Shown here: piece by piece, positions 44,957 through 58,270 of the stretch | Numbering within the stretch: position 1 is the stretch's first letter | Layout: every line of letters starts with the position of its first letter | DNA from: Tetrastigma voinierianum | Taxonomy: Eukaryota; Streptophyta; Magnoliopsida; Vitales; Vitaceae | Length of the DNA stretch: 64,000 nucleotides | Direction of reading: 5' to 3' | Assembly: GCA_016808115.1 (NCBI GenBank) | Contig: JAEQBH010000646.1 | Location: forward strand, 2,232,001 to 2,296,000 | Program-made: the position numbers and the translations under genes | The notes under the pieces: model-generated | The model's input: only the letters and a program-made list of their open reading frames with translations | Database searches by the model: none | Told to the model about the DNA's origin: nothing

Positions 44957-46137
44957 ACGGCGGTTAGCCTTTCGCCTTGGCAAACTCAGAGCTTCACTTT
45001 ACATACTTGAAGCCAAGAATCCAAGAAAGCTCTTTCACCGCGAACCGGCTTGCCGTAGTAGACATACTCATTCGCCACGGCTAACCAGTGCTTCAGATAG
45101 CAGGTAGTTCTTGCTTAGATTTTTACCCTTTATGTGCTTGATTTTCTTCTAATGCTTGCAAAACATCAACAAATGAGGGATTAGTGTAATCTTTACGAAA
45201 ATGGGTGTGAATCTAGCATTTAGGTTACATAAACACATGAAAAACATGCTATAAATGCTAGTATGATTCACACCTATCAAACACCCCCAAACTTAATATT
45301 TTGCTTGTCCTCAAGCAAAGAAACAACTCATTTTCCTTATTCAAAACAAACAAACATGTTGAGAATGAAATTGAGATAATGAATGATAATTTGCCTTAAG
45401 GATTTAACCTCCATACAACACAAAGAAAACTTCGAGATATCTAAACAAAACAAATAATATATTGACCTTAAGTTGAACAACCTAAACCAAAGTTATCACT
45501 CTCAGCTAATGTAAGCAATGCACAACACTTAGGATCAACTAGGTCTTTAAAAGCTTGTAATATATGGTTTAGGTAAAGGTGGTTGAATATGTCATTTTGG
45601 CTTTAGTTTACCCAAAACATACACATTTTTATTTTTCCCCAGTTATATGTCCATCCTTTAGCATATTACATCCTTCGCACTTTACCTTCTAGGCTTTCCC
45701 TCCAAACTTAACTTATTGCATATTTTCATCACATAGCTCCCCTAAACTTGCATGATTTTCACCATTTTCACAAGAACACCAAGAGCTTTATTTTTCATAG
45801 ATTGCAAGGCATGGAGTAGTGCAATGTTTAACCTCTTTAAGATTTCTACCTACCCATGTAACGAGCTTTAGGTTAGTAACTCCCATACCATGGCCTTAGG
45901 GTACTAGGTGTTGAAACATCCCTAAGAACTTACTTACTCAAGGTAGGAAGGCTACGAGGCTAAACTTACTCCTCCTTGCTTTATTATTTTTTTTCTTCCT
46001 TTTTCTATTATCATTATTATTTTTATTTATTTATTTTTTATATTAAACCTCCTTTTATTCCATTCAAAGCACATCCATTTCAACCAAACTCCCAATTCAC
46101 ACTATATGTATTCACAAGATATAACATTGAAGCAACA
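44957..46137 (-). mobile_element. Tat/Athila-like gypsy 3' region, non-coding
   Basis: On the - strand the sequence carries GCTTGAGGACAAGCAAAATA, then TTAAGTTTGGGGGTGTTTGA. To my knowledge these are landmarks found shortly before the 3' LTR of Tat/Athila-like gypsies. No open frame of note. A T-rich block (45980-46060) breaks the right part. It lies between two LTRs of another family, so it is either the inner remnant of that element or a separate fragment. Confidence 0.6.
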
Positions 46138-47787
46138 TGGGAGGCAACACTTGCCAGTAGCAGCGGAAATACAAAAAAAATCCCATCCAAGGACCCCTAG
46201 TAGCATCAAAACCGGTTCTACAACAAAGAGAAGGGTGTAGGATTACCTTGTGTTGGTTCCAAAACCGAGCTAGTGGTCGGGGCAGCTTTAGACCGAAGCT
46301 GAACCAAGTCCTAGGTTCGCCTCTAATGGTATCCACGCGAAGAGTGAAGCCAACAACCTCCAAGGCAACGGTCTCGGAAAGGGTCCCAGTGCTAGCCAAG
46401 TCCCGATCCGAAGAGGAAGCCAAAACCCGAGTCTCTCAATCTCTATAACACTTCCTTGGAGATGAGTGCACTTTAGCTTTTCTCATGAACTCCCTTTCCT
46501 CTGAAAAGGTCATCATCAATATTTAGGGTTTTCCATAGCATTCCCATTTTATAGCAAACCCCCCATCATGTCTAATGACCAAATGCCCTCACCTAAGTGA
46601 TGACAGATTACACGCATCCCTATGCTATGGTGAGTCCCACACTACTCTAGCTGCAGGTGGCAAGCCCAAGCCTATTATCTCTGGGCGAGGGCTGATCCGA
46701 GGATTCCACTAATCTCGTGACATTTCATTCATGAGAATTAACTCCCCATATTTGGATCACATCCAAACTGCTTACATTCGCCCCACACTCTTCTAAGTGT
46801 GTGACCCATTAGGTTCCTAAGTATTGGCTCACTTGATTCAACTATCACTGGCAAGTCAAGATTGGTATCTAGCAACACATCATGACCCCAATTGACCACA
46901 GAGTCAGTGGTCTGACTGCATACCCTTCCCATAGACAAATCCTGCGCAATTTGTCCTTTCACCAAACTATACCTTACTTGGTTCAGAGCATGGACAATTG
47001 TGTAGCTCCCACTAGACTGGCTATGCCACACCCAGCCCAAGTGAAATTTATCTTATCCCCGATTCATCAATTAACCGTTATGCACTTGAATACACGCCTC
47101 ACAAGTATTTTTCACTGACTGTGAGATTCCCAGTAATGATTCCGACATACTCTCCCTTTATTGGGAGTGGTGAATCCTTTGTTGGCTACTCAATTACCTC
47201 CAAACACCTCAAACTATACCCAATCCTCATCCAATGAGGGACCCCTTAAGAGACAACGTGGATTAAGGTCAAAGTACAGGATTAGCATCCAAGATATCCT
47301 TGAGCACCTCAAGTCTAAGGATACTTGCACCATTGCTATGATGAGACAATCATCTACATTTAAATAGATGATCCATATGATTGTCTCATTATAGGTCTCC
47401 TATGTACTTAGCTACTCTTAGCAAGCATCCACACGCCAACTCTGATCAACTCTTGATCATAGTTTATAAGATCTACTGCTTGATCCAATCAAGGAGTATG
47501 ACATGTGCTAGTCTGTCCGGATCAACAATGTCCAGTCTTGTTGATCCTATGACTAGGGATAATTTAGACACTAACATAATTGCACATGATAGGAATCTTA
47601 TTATCATGATCCCATCATGACTTCCTTCATGCTATGTTATGTATCATGGACTTCATTAATTCGATTCAAGATCTATATCAATTCAAAGTATGAATATCAA
47701 ATTAATAAAGAAGTCTTTCATATTAAATAATACATTGTGCGTACAATAAGTGCTAATGGCGATTGCCTTTAGAGGACTTCTCTAACA
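46138..47787 (-). mobile_element. LTR L2 (- strand), complete
   Basis: About 1.65 kb, beginning TGTTAGAGAAGTCCTCTAAA at 47787 on the - strand and ending near 46138. It matches L1 (split) and the first 416 bp of L3. The L1 and L2 edges at the inner end differ by a few bases, so that boundary is approximate. Confidence 0.85.
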
Positions 47788-48165
47788 CTAATTTTCTTAG
47801 GATTTGAACTTTCTTTCAATTGAAGAAAAGAATACAAAAGTGTTGTTAAGTTATTTTTTCTATTTAGTTTCTAATCCTGAAAACTAAAGTTCAAATAGTA
47901 ATGATCTTAAGTAGTTTGAGTACTTGATTTATGAATTTCTCTCATGATCCCTATGGGTATGATATCCGGACTTAAAAATCCAATTTATTACTTGTTGCCT
48001 TTGCACTTGCAATAGAAGAGACCAAGTTGAAGTTTAAGTAGTTAGTAGTAAGAAAAAAAATATCAACTTTGGTATGAGCACCAAGTTTTTGGAGCTATTG
48101 CCTGGGACTTAACTAGCCTTTGGTAATGTATCCAACCACTAAATATATGTGCTCTAAATAAAGAT
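47788..48165 (+). mobile_element. Tat/Athila-like gypsy leader fragment
   Basis: The + strand carries ATCCCTATGGGTATGATATC near 47948 and AAGTTTTTGGAGCTATTGCC at about 48086. I compare these with the leader motif TTTTTGGCGCCGTTGCCGGG of Tat/Athila-like elements. It stands between LTR L2 and a Copia gag on the other strand, so the join is secondary. Confidence 0.45.
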
Positions 48166-48693
48166 TCAACAATAGTCAAGAACAAACTGTGCAAAACTAT
48201 CGGGTAACCTGGCCAGAATCAAGTCTACACTCAATTCAAAGTCCATGCAATAACCCAATTGTTTCAACCTCTCAATGTGTTCATACATCTTCAATGCATG
48301 CTGCACTAGGGATGTCCCCTCCTCCATCTTGGAACCAAAAAGCAATTCAGAGACTTTAAACCTTTCAGTTCTTGCCTGCTTATTATAATGTTCCCTTAGA
48401 TGGTGCACTATGGAATATGTATCCACAGTCTTATACTACTTTTGAAACTCAGGTGACATAGAGGTATGGATAATCAATCCCGCCCTCGCACTAACAACCA
48501 AGTGCTTCTAATATGCCCTCTAAACGCTTTCAAGTGCATCAATAGCTGGGGATTGAAGGAGTGACTCAACAATGATATAAGCTAATCTTTCCCTTTTGAG
48601 AACTATTCTCAAGTTCTTTAGCCAGTTCAAGAAGTTAGACCCAATCAAAATATTAACATTCATTTTTTACTACGAGTTCACATTCGTTGACAT
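48166..48693 (-). pseudogene. Copia gag remnant between L2 and L3
   Basis: The start codon complement is at 48691-48693 (MSTNVNS...). It reads ILIGSNFLNWLKNLRIVLKR, ERLAYIIVESLLQSPAIDAL and HTSMSPEFQK with stops, then an open frame 48426-48166 with YSIVHHLREHYNKQARTERF, KVSELLFGSKMEEGTSLVQH and LILARLPDSFAQFV. This is a UBN2-type gag, about the N-terminal 175 residues. It suggests that the L family of LTRs belongs to a Copia element. Confidence 0.9.
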
Positions 48694-48954
48694 GGTTTTA
48701 TTCTAATAGTCTAGATGTAAAAGATATCATCTTAGATTGTACTTAAGAATGCATAATTATTACGGCTTGATAATTACGCATTATGGCTCCCACTATTTTA
48801 TTACAAATCCATAGCCCTCTCACTATTGATCCGAGAGAACCTATATGAAGGTTCTCCTACTGGGTTGATATCCAATATCACCAAGAATGACCTTGGGTTT
48901 GCCCAACAAGCCATCTTGGGTAAAAAGCTAAGTATCTTATCCATACCATTTGCC
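48694..48954 (-). mobile_element. Leader upstream of the Copia gag remnant
   Basis: AT-rich, no open frame. Its right edge joins the inner break of L3, so primer binding site and the rest of L3 are lost. Confidence 0.5.
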
Positions 48955-49370
48955 ATCTACATTTAAATAAATAATCCATATGATTGTCTCATGGTAGGTC
49001 TCCGATGAACTTAGCTACTATTAGCAAACATCCACATGTCAACTCTAATCATCTCATATCACAGTTTATAAGATCCACTGCTTTATCCAATCAAGGGGTA
49101 TGACATGTGTCCGGATTAACAATGTCCAGTATCATTAATCCTATGACTAGGGATAATTTAGATACTAACATAATTGCACATGATAGGAATCTTATTATCA
49201 TGATTTCCTTCATGTTATGTTATGTATCATGGACTTCATTAATTCAATTAAAGATCTATATCAATTCAACATATGAATATCAAATTAATGAAGAAGCCTT
49301 TCATATTAAATAATATGTAATGCGTACAAAAAGTGCTAAGGGCGATTGCCTTTAAAGCACTTCTCTAACA
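48955..49370 (-). mobile_element. LTR L3 (- strand), 5' part only
   Basis: It begins TGTTAGAGAAGTGCTTTAAA at 49370 on the - strand and matches L2 47340-47787. It breaks off after about 416 bp, so roughly 1.2 kb of the LTR is deleted. Confidence 0.88.
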
Positions 49371-50040
49371 GTTGGCCCATGCACCCAAGTCCAACAAAGC
49401 TCTCTCTATACATGTATTCCCAATGGAAACTAAGATGGCGGGACAACTCGAAAATATATTATTATTCATTTTATTAATATTATTTTTAAAATTATTATAA
49501 CTTCATATTTGTTTATTTTTATATTTATTCTTTTAATTTATTTAGTTTTGAATATTTTTATTTTAAAATACTAAAAATAAATCAAAATTAATTTGATAGG
49601 ATAAATTATTAATATAATTTTGAATAATATTAATTATTTAAATAAATTAATATAGATAGCAAAAAGGTTGTCCCCTAAATGATAAAATTTTAGAAATTAT
49701 CTAAAGACTAAAATTTTTATTTAAAAGGTAATAAAATATATTTTTTTTAATAAGAAAGGTTTTATAATTTTAAAATAAAAAATACCAATATATTAAAATA
49801 ATTTAAAAAAAATTTCTAAAAATTATTTTTCTAAAAATAATCTATTAATATTGTCCTGATCATGCCTATCTTAATTGCATTATAGAAAAAACTTAATATA
49901 TATTCTTCCTTATTTTTATCATTTATTTTAAAATTTAAAATTAATTTCATGAATTTAGAATAATTTTTATTTTAACAATATTTTACCTTTATATCCGTAA
50001 ATTCAAAATACTAATATATTCATATTTGCCAATATTTTCA
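49371..50040. other. Extremely AT-rich stretch
   Basis: 49450-50030 consists almost entirely of A and T with short runs. I see no gene, no clear repeat and no transposon ends. It could be an old eroded element or a matrix-attachment-like region, but the sequence alone does not show which. Confidence 0.5.
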
Positions 50041-50905
50041 TCCTTGCTCATTATTGGTGTAACAATGATGCATTATGACTAGTTTGGTGTCTAATTGATG
50101 ATCATGTTTTATTGATCAAGAATATTGATTTGTCCTATGTCAGGTGGTTAGATTAGGAGCTCAAGGAATGCATAAAAATTTTATAAAACCTAGTACCAAC
50201 CCTGGATAGCCCGCAACTATTGTAGGTATAGTGGCTCTAGGGTCTTCTACTGTGATGGGTTTTCCCCTTCAAAGGTGTAATCTTTAGGTTACTTGCTGGT
50301 AGTTTGGATTGCTTTTAGTAAAAACAAAATGTAAAGATTGATTTTTGAGAAGAAAGATTGATTTGGTTGACGTTGTTGAATTCAACAATTAAAAATATCC
50401 CAAGGCTTTGGTCTCACCAAGACCACACTCACCGTGGGATGATCAAAGGGGGATTAGGATAGTTCTCAGTCGTCTACCTAGAAGATCAACATATAGTTGT
50501 CCCCCAAACTCCCCTAGGTGCCTCTTATTAGATTTGGATGAAGTTCATATTCTAGGTGTATGGCATGCAATTAATACTGAATTTTAGAGAGACCTCATAG
50601 GTTCTCAACTAAGCTCTTTTGTGTTTTCGGACAAGTAACAATCTCTCGCGTATGCTAGATCAAAGGTGTGCGACTAAGCATCCAACATACCATTTAGAAT
50701 TGCTAAGTATCAAGAAATCCAAGTTGCATAGAAGAGAGACTTCTAAATAGATAATTGGGGGAACTAGACTATAGCCACCCCTATGGGGTGTCTCCAACTG
50801 TTGGCACATGACCTAGAGTCCTCTAAACCAATTAATGAAACATTACCTTTGGTATGATGTGTAGATCTCCTCTTTGATCACCATGGTGGGGTGGAATGGA
50901 TCCAC
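50041..50905. mobile_element. Possible gypsy-type leader split by CACTA-A, left part
   Basis: Non-coding sequence with no open frame. Its counterpart to the right of CACTA-A is 60623-61445, where GTGCAAAATTTTGCAC palindromes resemble Tat/Athila 3' regions. I place both in one older retrotransposon remnant with low certainty. Confidence 0.35.
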
Positions 50906-51397
50906 CACTACTACAAAAATTAAATTTTATGACGTTTCATTTAATGACACTTTAAAAACAATGTCATTATTTAATTATAATTAAATGAACAATGACACTT
51001 AATTTAAAGCGTCATTATCCTATGTAATTTATATATTATTATGACTCTTATTAAAAATGTCATAGTTGGAAGTGTTTTTTTAGTTATATTTAATTAATAA
51101 AATAAGGTGAAGATTCAATCTTAACCCTTTTAGAATGTCATTGAAATGATACAAAAACAATGATATTTTTCTTGAAGTGTCATCTCTATAAGATTATATA
51201 TAGATAGCATTATTTTATAATTTACTAACTCTCAAACCCTATCTTTCATCCCAATGCATCCCTCACTATTCGAAGACCATTCATGGTAGGGGAAAAGAAA
51301 CCATATTATTCGTGCAGATGATAGAGAGAGGAACAACAAATCTTTCGTGGGGTGATTTAGGTCTTGATGATACCCATCGGAGATTTCATGGGTATGA

Positions 51398-51510
51398 CAC
51401 TACTACAAAAATTAAAATTTATGACGCTTCATCTATGATGCTTATCAAAAATGTCATTATATAAAATGTGATTAGGCATATCATGATGCTTAATTAAAAA
51501 CGTCATTATC
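51398..51510. repeat. CACTA-B left subterminal repeats
   Basis: Motifs ATGACGCTT, TGATGCTTA and AATGTCATTA recur within 110 bp of the terminus. The same motifs are at 50925-51065 in CACTA-A. Confidence 0.8.
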
Positions 51511-52003
51511 TCATATATATTTTTTAAGTTTTATGATGTTTATTAGAAGTGTTATTGATAAACGGAGTTCTAATCCGAAAACCTAGACGTTTTTTAAATG
51601 TTTGGTAATAATTTAGAGACAATGACACCCCTTTGGAGCGCCATCATTGTGTAGTTTTTTTTTTAAAAATTTAAAAAAAGGATCTTGAACCCTACCTCCG
51701 CATCGTCAAAACCCGATAAAATCAAAGAAGCAAGAGCGGATACAAAGCTCTTTTCTAATTGGTGAAGATGAGAAAGTAAACGAAGAGGGTTGGTTATTGA
51801 GCAAGAATGGGAGGATCTTTCTCGATGATTTGAAGCAAAGATTGCCCACTAGAAACGTAAAGGTGAATAGTTAGATCGATCTCAAGTTTGAACCTTTCTT
51901 CGAATAGTCGGGGTGGGTTCTGGCGCAGCGTAATCGATGAGGGTGTTCTCAAAGTTGTCGTGGGGGCCAAGGATTCTATGTCATTGGACGACTAAGAACT
52001 CCG

Positions 52004-52113
52004 CTCGAATGGTGGGTCTAGGGCGATAATCATTTGAATTGAGGGGATGTCACACGGTCTCGAATGGTGGATCTAGGGTGATAATCATCTAAATGGAGAG
52101 GATGTCACAAGTG
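52004..52113. repeat. 55-bp tandem duplication in CACTA-B
   Basis: Two units share CTCGAATGGTGGRTCTAGGG and GAGGATGTCACA-like ends. There is no open frame across them. Confidence 0.8.
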
Positions 52114-52189
52114 TCAAGGAGAAAGAAACCATTGAAGGAGAGGGTCTGTCAACAAGCGAGTTAACTCTTGTTCCGTTCTTTTTTTTTAG

Positions 52190-55100
52190 TGTTTGAGTGA
52201 GAGAATATCACTGCTACTGTATCCCCCTTGGCCTTATCCTTCTCTATCTTTTTTATTTTCTTTGCTTCTCATCATTGGATTATTGTATATCCACTTCTCT
52301 GGTCATATAGAAGAAAAGAAGAGAGTGTGCAAAAACACTGGAGAAAAAAAGCTAGATGTCAATCTTTTTCTTTTCCCTAGAGGTTGTTTCCATTTAGGTT
52401 TCTCTTGGGGGATGTTATATCTTAATATGGTGTTCAAGTTTCAATCTTGGGGTATTTTCTTGATAGGTTGAGGCTTCTCTGCATATGGGTGTTTGATTTT
52501 TGTTAATTGGAGCTTTGTTGAGGTCTTAAAGTATGTGACCTTTCTAGGTTTTGGTTTCATTTGTTTTCATTGTTGATTTGTATTGAACTTGCTTTAGGAA
52601 AGCAACATGTAAAGAAGAGAGGAGAACAAGCACATTTTGAGGAGTGCCTAGTGAGCTTGAAATGAAATCTAATAATTTAAGGTGATCTTTAGTTTTCAAG
52701 TTAAACTAATTTCTTATAGTTTTATGTGTTTGGTTTGGGTTTGCTAATAGAGATTAGGTGAGTTGTTCAAAATGCTAAGATTGAGACTGAGAATTTAGAG
52801 ATTCTATTGAGGGGGAAATAAATCAAAGTGAAAACTTTGTGAAAAAGAAATTGAAATACAAAGGATGGAGAATGATCAATTGGAAAAGAGTGTTGTTGAG
52901 GCATTATTTCTTGTTTACACTTGGTGAGCTATTATTTCTTGTTTACACTTATTTACTCGATTTTTTTCTCACCACCCATCTAATTTCTATTCTTTCGTCT
53001 TGAGAAGTCAAAACATATTGATGTGAAAGATTAAGAGTGCATGAAGCATGATTTTCATCATTTGCAGGTAAATTTCTATTCTTGATATTTTCAATTTTTT
53101 ATTTTTAAGGATGGTTGAATCATTTTTGTTTAGTTCATTTCATTTTTATTTTTATTTATTATTATGTTTGTGGCCTTATGGGGGATTTTTCTTTTGGGCA
53201 AGTGTGAATGTACCTCTCTACCTATAGTTTATTAGCTTATTTGTCCTTAGTTCAAGCTTTTAGGATATCAGGCTAGGTAGGCGTCATAACACACAGGTAA
53301 AATCTTCTTGATTAATCAATCAAATGGACGAAATAGTCAGTGCTTATTTTTATTTAAACAAAAGTTTTGATGGGGAGGCTTCTTCTTTTCTTCTTGGCAG
53401 TGCACATCCAAGCCATGATGATGAATGCCCCTTAGGTCGATAGTAACTTCACCATCCCTCTTTTCTATCAATTTCACCATCCATTTTTTGGAGTAGTGTT
53501 TTATTAATCAAATTTTGTATAGGCAATTGATCTTACGTTTTGACAAAGGATACTTCATTTTAATCCATATCCATGTTCTAATGGGACATTTTCTAATCAA
53601 GTATATCAATTTATTTTGTTTTGAGAGCAACACTGTGTCTATTAACTTCATATGTGAATTAGGGAAACAAGCAATTTTTCTAGCTCTAAGTTGCAAATTA
53701 CAATGGCTTACTCATCTCACCGCGGGGCCATTGAAATGGTTGCAACCTGTAGAATATTAAGAGGGGAAAAAAAGAAGAAAAACTTGTTCCCTTTATACTT
53801 TTCTCCCTCAAAACCTAATCTGAATCCTATTATAGTCCCCATTTATGCCTTAGACAACACCTAGTTTGATTGATAAAATTCTAAGCATGTACATAGCCTC
53901 TTGTTGTAGGCCTCAAAGATCGAACAAGTCTTTTCCTCTTCAAAGCTACATGTTGATGAACTCAAACTTCCAAATAAATATAAGATTGTGACTTCTTTCT
54001 TCTCACTTTTGTTTGAAACAGTTTCGATTTTAAGGGACTATTAGAGTCAGTTTTATTGATTACATATCTTGTCTTGATCCTAACATTCTCCATTTTGTGG
54101 TAAAGTAGGAGGAAGATATGGGTTGGTGATATTTCGAATTTAGAAAGATGTTTTTGCAAAGAAAGAAATGAGGATTCTCATGATGGCTTGAATGCAAAGA
54201 AGGAAACAACCATCTTATACAAGCTAAAACTTTGAGAGATTGTTACTACTATTCCGACCATTGGTACTTGGTCTATTTAATATCCCTTGCTTTTGCTTAT
54301 CAAAACAAGTCATTGAAAGAAAAAAAAAAGGTTTTACAAGCCTTTGTGTTGTATGTCTCATTAATTTAAATTGTAGATGTATTTTGAATATTCATAGTTC
54401 TTAGTAATAGCTTTCTATCCTTTGAGACTATTTTGATTTTCTTTGATACCTGCTAGAAGATTCTAGCATAAGCCCCTCAATTTTCCTCCTCAAAGCATAC
54501 ATTTACTTTGTACTCTGAAACAATAAAATGATTTTGGATCGAGCCCACCACCTCTACAACACTCATCATCTCATCATCCCAACATCATTTTCTTGAGAAA
54601 AAAAAAGTACAAGGTAGCCTTGGGGACCTATCCCTCAAAATTGCAGTCCCCTTCCAGATTTCAAGTTGACTTAATTATGTAATGCTCTAATGTAGATAAT
54701 CAGACAATGGGGAAGTGAAGGTAGTTTGAAATGCACCAGTTAAGAAGAGATGGTTAGATACTTATAGGCCTTTATTACCTTACCTGGTTTGTATATAATA
54801 AATCTTTAAATATTCTTTTCGTCCAGTCACACACATTTTCTATCTTTTCATTGAAACTAATCATACGTAGCTCCATCCTTTGATGATGCTTTTGTTTTCG
54901 CGAGCATTCTCTATGGTAAAGTAAATTCACATAATGTTATTAAGTTGTAGTCCCACTTCTATAAATATACGAGTAGAGACTCAAAATTCTAAAGAAATGA
55001 TTAGGAACTTTATCCACCACACTTTTTTGACTAACTGGATTCAAAAGAAAAAGAGAAGATTCTTTTCTGACCAATTATTCATAATCTATAAATAAATAAA

Positions 55101-55480
55101 TAAAGGCGAAAAGCAAAAGAAATAGAAAAGTATAAAGGATAAAGGATGATATATTAGGCCCAAGCTTCCAAAGGTTCGTCTTTCTCCTTAATACAAATCT
55201 TTTCAAGTTTGTTTGATTTTGAACAACCTTTGATTCCTCATCATTGAATTTTAATCGAACATCGTTTTTCTACATTCTTTCTTTGATTGGATTAGTAGCT
55301 CATTAGGAGATGGTAGGCTTTCATTTATAAATTTTATTGATGTTTTGGATAGTTTAAATCATAAATACCTTAGTTTTTTTTGTTAACCTAATAATAATAA
55401 TCGATTAGAGTTTCCATTACTCAACTTTCATCAATGGATTTAGGCCTTAGTACTACATTGGCAATTCCAACCACCCAATT
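52190..55480. other. CACTA-B interior without recognised gene
   Basis: The largest frames (52193-52471, 53515-53760) show hydrophobic stretches but no domain I recognise. The composition is T-rich with many poly-T tracts, as in introns. This could be eroded transposase introns or filler. Confidence 0.45.
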
Positions 55481-55482
55481 CA

Positions 55483-55574
55483 ATTCACTCCATTGAAGTC
55501 AATGTAACTTTAGGTCAAGTCCCACTACATTCACTCCATTGAAGTCAATGTAACTTTAGGTCAAGTCCTACTAC
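55483..55574. repeat. 46-bp tandem duplication in CACTA-B
   Basis: Two near-identical units containing ATTCACTCCATTGAAGTCAA and TTAGGTCAAGTCC. Confidence 0.88.
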
Positions 55575-56239
55575 CATGAAATTTCAGGATAACATGAGGG
55601 GCAGGGAGCAGGGGTGCTTGAACTAAATAAATTATTAATTTTTGGGACTATAACACAAAGTCCCACTATTAATCATTTTTATTTTCTTGAAAAATTTTGT
55701 GGGATCGAGTAACCTTTTTTATGTGTAATTTTTTATAACTTGTTTATAAGCAACTTATTGTGGCATCAAGCCATCATCCCTATGTGTTATGATGACGTCA
55801 AGCCATTATTATTGATTCAAATTTCCTATTGAGGATTGATAGTTTGCCTGCCATATTCTCCTTCAATGTTTTGATTTGGTTTCTCAACATCTTTTATATA
55901 GTGTTCTATACCTCGACTCCCTACCAAAGATGGAATTTGAGATCTCAAATAATTTAATTAAACTTGTAAAGCTTAATAATAAGAAGGCTTGCACATCATT
56001 AAAAAATTTGGATTGAGAATTTTTGGCTTGTATTTTTCTACTTTGATACCAATAAGAATCATGGTAATATTTCAACTTTAACTTTTCTCCCCATGTTTAT
56101 TTTTCTCATTATACTTTTCATTTTGTATTGATTCTAGTGTTTCTTTCCTTTCAAATTTTTGTAGAATTCATATTTCCAATTATACTTATGGTTATTGCAA
56201 ATTTAATTTAGATGTTTTTTATTCTCCAAATTTGTTTGC

Positions 56240-56835
56240 AGGTTTCAAATGAAAGTTGTTAGCCAAAAGGCGAGAAATCAATATATTAAAGGAAGTGATG
56301 CCGAAAAATATGAAGATTGTATCAATGTTTTTTCTTTTGTTCAAAAAATTAGAAATTGGGTTATGACTCAGGATTATTATGTATAAGTTGTTATTCATAA
56401 AAATTTATGTATACGTGATTACATTACTGGTTGGAATCAAGTTATTATGAATAAATATTTAAAGATATTTTTAGTTGTAAAATTCAATTTGATTGTAGTT
56501 TCTTTTAAATTTTTATTTCATTATATAAGAATTCATTATTTTAATAATACGATACAAATATTCTTTTTAATATAAAATGTTAAAAGTAAAGTCAATAAAA
56601 AAATGACCCTTCTAAGTGTCATTGTTATGAGTGTTATTTCACTTGAAAATGTTCAATGATGATGCTTCTTATGAGTGTCATTGTCAACATTATCCAAACA
56701 TGATGCTTATTAGAAGCGTCATTGTCCACCTAATAAAAACAATGTCAATCGATACCATGTCACTTTAGGAAAGTGTCATTGTAACTCTTTCATGACACGT
56801 TAATTGTGTCATTAACTAACTTTTTCCTTATAGTG
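56240..56835. repeat. CACTA-B right end with subterminal motifs
   Basis: After a 3'-splice-like TTTGCAG at about 56242, the region carries repeated GTGTCATTG and TGATGCTT units (56600-56810) up to the terminal TTTTTCCTTATAGTG. Confidence 0.8.
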
Positions 56836-57130
56836 TGATTTTTTTTTTTTTTTTTTGTCTTTAGGACTGCTCAGATTGCTCCAAAATTTAGCTCTCTGAA
56901 ACGACTTCCACAACAAGAGTTATGATTCCAATATGTGTGGTTTCTTCAGAGATATGCATAGAGCCACACCTTCGTCTTCTTTGTCAATCGAAGTGTAGAT
57001 TCAGATTTGAGATTGTGATTTCGCATGAACCTCAAGTCTCTTTACCGATAAAAAATTTTCTCATCATCTTTAATGTTTGTTTTGTCTTAATCTCTTTTGC
57101 CTATCTCCCATGGCCGCAATCGGCGGCCTT

Positions 57131-57214
57131 GGAGTTCGCGTCGAAGTCGTTGATGGTATAGTGTTCGGCCATGGAGTTTGCACCCAAGTCGTTGATGGTA
57201 TAGTGTTCGAAGAG
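57131..57214. repeat. 42-bp tandem duplication in CACTA-A
   Basis: Two units sharing AGTCGTTGATGGTATAGTGT. The antisense frame (57341-57087) shows the same repeat as peptide but has no known domain. Confidence 0.85.
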
Positions 57215-57779
57215 ATTGATTAGGTGGGGGAAGAGGAGGGTTTTCCTCGAGTCTGGGTTGAATGCCGATGATCAAGAGTCTGGGTTGGCTATTGAGATGG
57301 GATGCTCTTGTATGGGTGATCTCAGTTCTGCCCGTAGGCAATAAGCATGAGACCTGTTTGTTTTAAATCTTTCATACCCATTTGTTGATTTTTAGGATTC
57401 TATGAGAAATTACTACCACTCATCTGCTGATTTTAAGCATTTTGCTTATTGGAACCTCTATTTTTGGTGTTTATCCTCTTCATGCTTTGTCTGAACTTGT
57501 GAAACAATATGAATGTGTTTTCATTTAAGATTTATAGAATGTTACATATTCATTCAAGAGAGAATAAAAGAAATTGATTTTTTTACTTTAACTCAAGAAT
57601 TTTTTATATAACTTTTGACTTAGTGGAGTTGTTTTATTCATTTTGAAATACTTTAGTTACGTTGTCTTTTCCCCTATAGTTCTCTGAAGCAAGTTACATA
57701 TTTGGTTTCTTATTAAAAGCTAAAGAAAAAAAAAGAGAGAATATTGAAAATGAAAGATGAAAAGTGATAAAAATCCGTA

Positions 57780-58270
57780 GCATTTAGGAAATGACTGAAA
57801 AAAAGAAGTCTTTGTTTATAGACCGTAATATATACAACATGAGCTTAATTTTTCCTCCTTTCTAATTTCTTACAAAGTGAGTTTATTAGATACTCGCATG
57901 TACAAGAGTTTGCTTTTGGAACAGAGCATATGCTCATTGAGTATTTAGGAAATGACTGAAAAAAAGAAGGCTTTGTTTATAGACTGTAATATATACCATA
58001 CAAGATTTCCTCGAGCGTTTAGGGTCTAGTGTGTTCGTGTTTGGCTTTCAAGCCCTTCAACCAGTATTGTAGGTCCAAGGGGTTTTCTTACTTGGAATTT
58101 TTAGGTGACAAGTTATTTTCATACACGAGACCCGAACATCCATGCCTAATTTAAAGTTTCACTCCAAGGAAAATAATATTATTATAAACAAATAACTTGT
58201 CAAATTGTATGATAAATTACCCAAGTGTTTTATATAAATTATTATAAATAAATAACTTGCTAAGTTGTTT
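57780..58270. repeat. Duplicated blocks in CACTA-A
   Basis: TTTAGGAAATGACTGAAAAA recurs at 57783 and 57944 (161 bp apart). Around 58190-58270 an AAATAACTTG...TTTGATAAA-like block is repeated at about 75 bp. Confidence 0.75.

Larger units (their letters stand above)
51398..56835. mobile_element. CACTA-B: same CACTA family, nested in CACTA-A
   Basis: The ends are CACTACTACAAAAATT and ...CTTTTTCCTTATAGTG with the perfect duplication TGA (51395-51397 and 56836-56838). It is 5438 bp. Its last 1.1 kb is homologous to the last 1.0 kb of CACTA-A (55780-56835 against 59640-60622), including a TTTGCAGGTTTCAAATGAAA splice-like block. No transposase domain found. Confidence 0.93.

Noticed and set aside
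52193..52471. 92-codon protein in CACTA-B
   Set aside because: It shows hydrophobic residues from T-rich sequence and no domain; the start region follows a poly-T tract.
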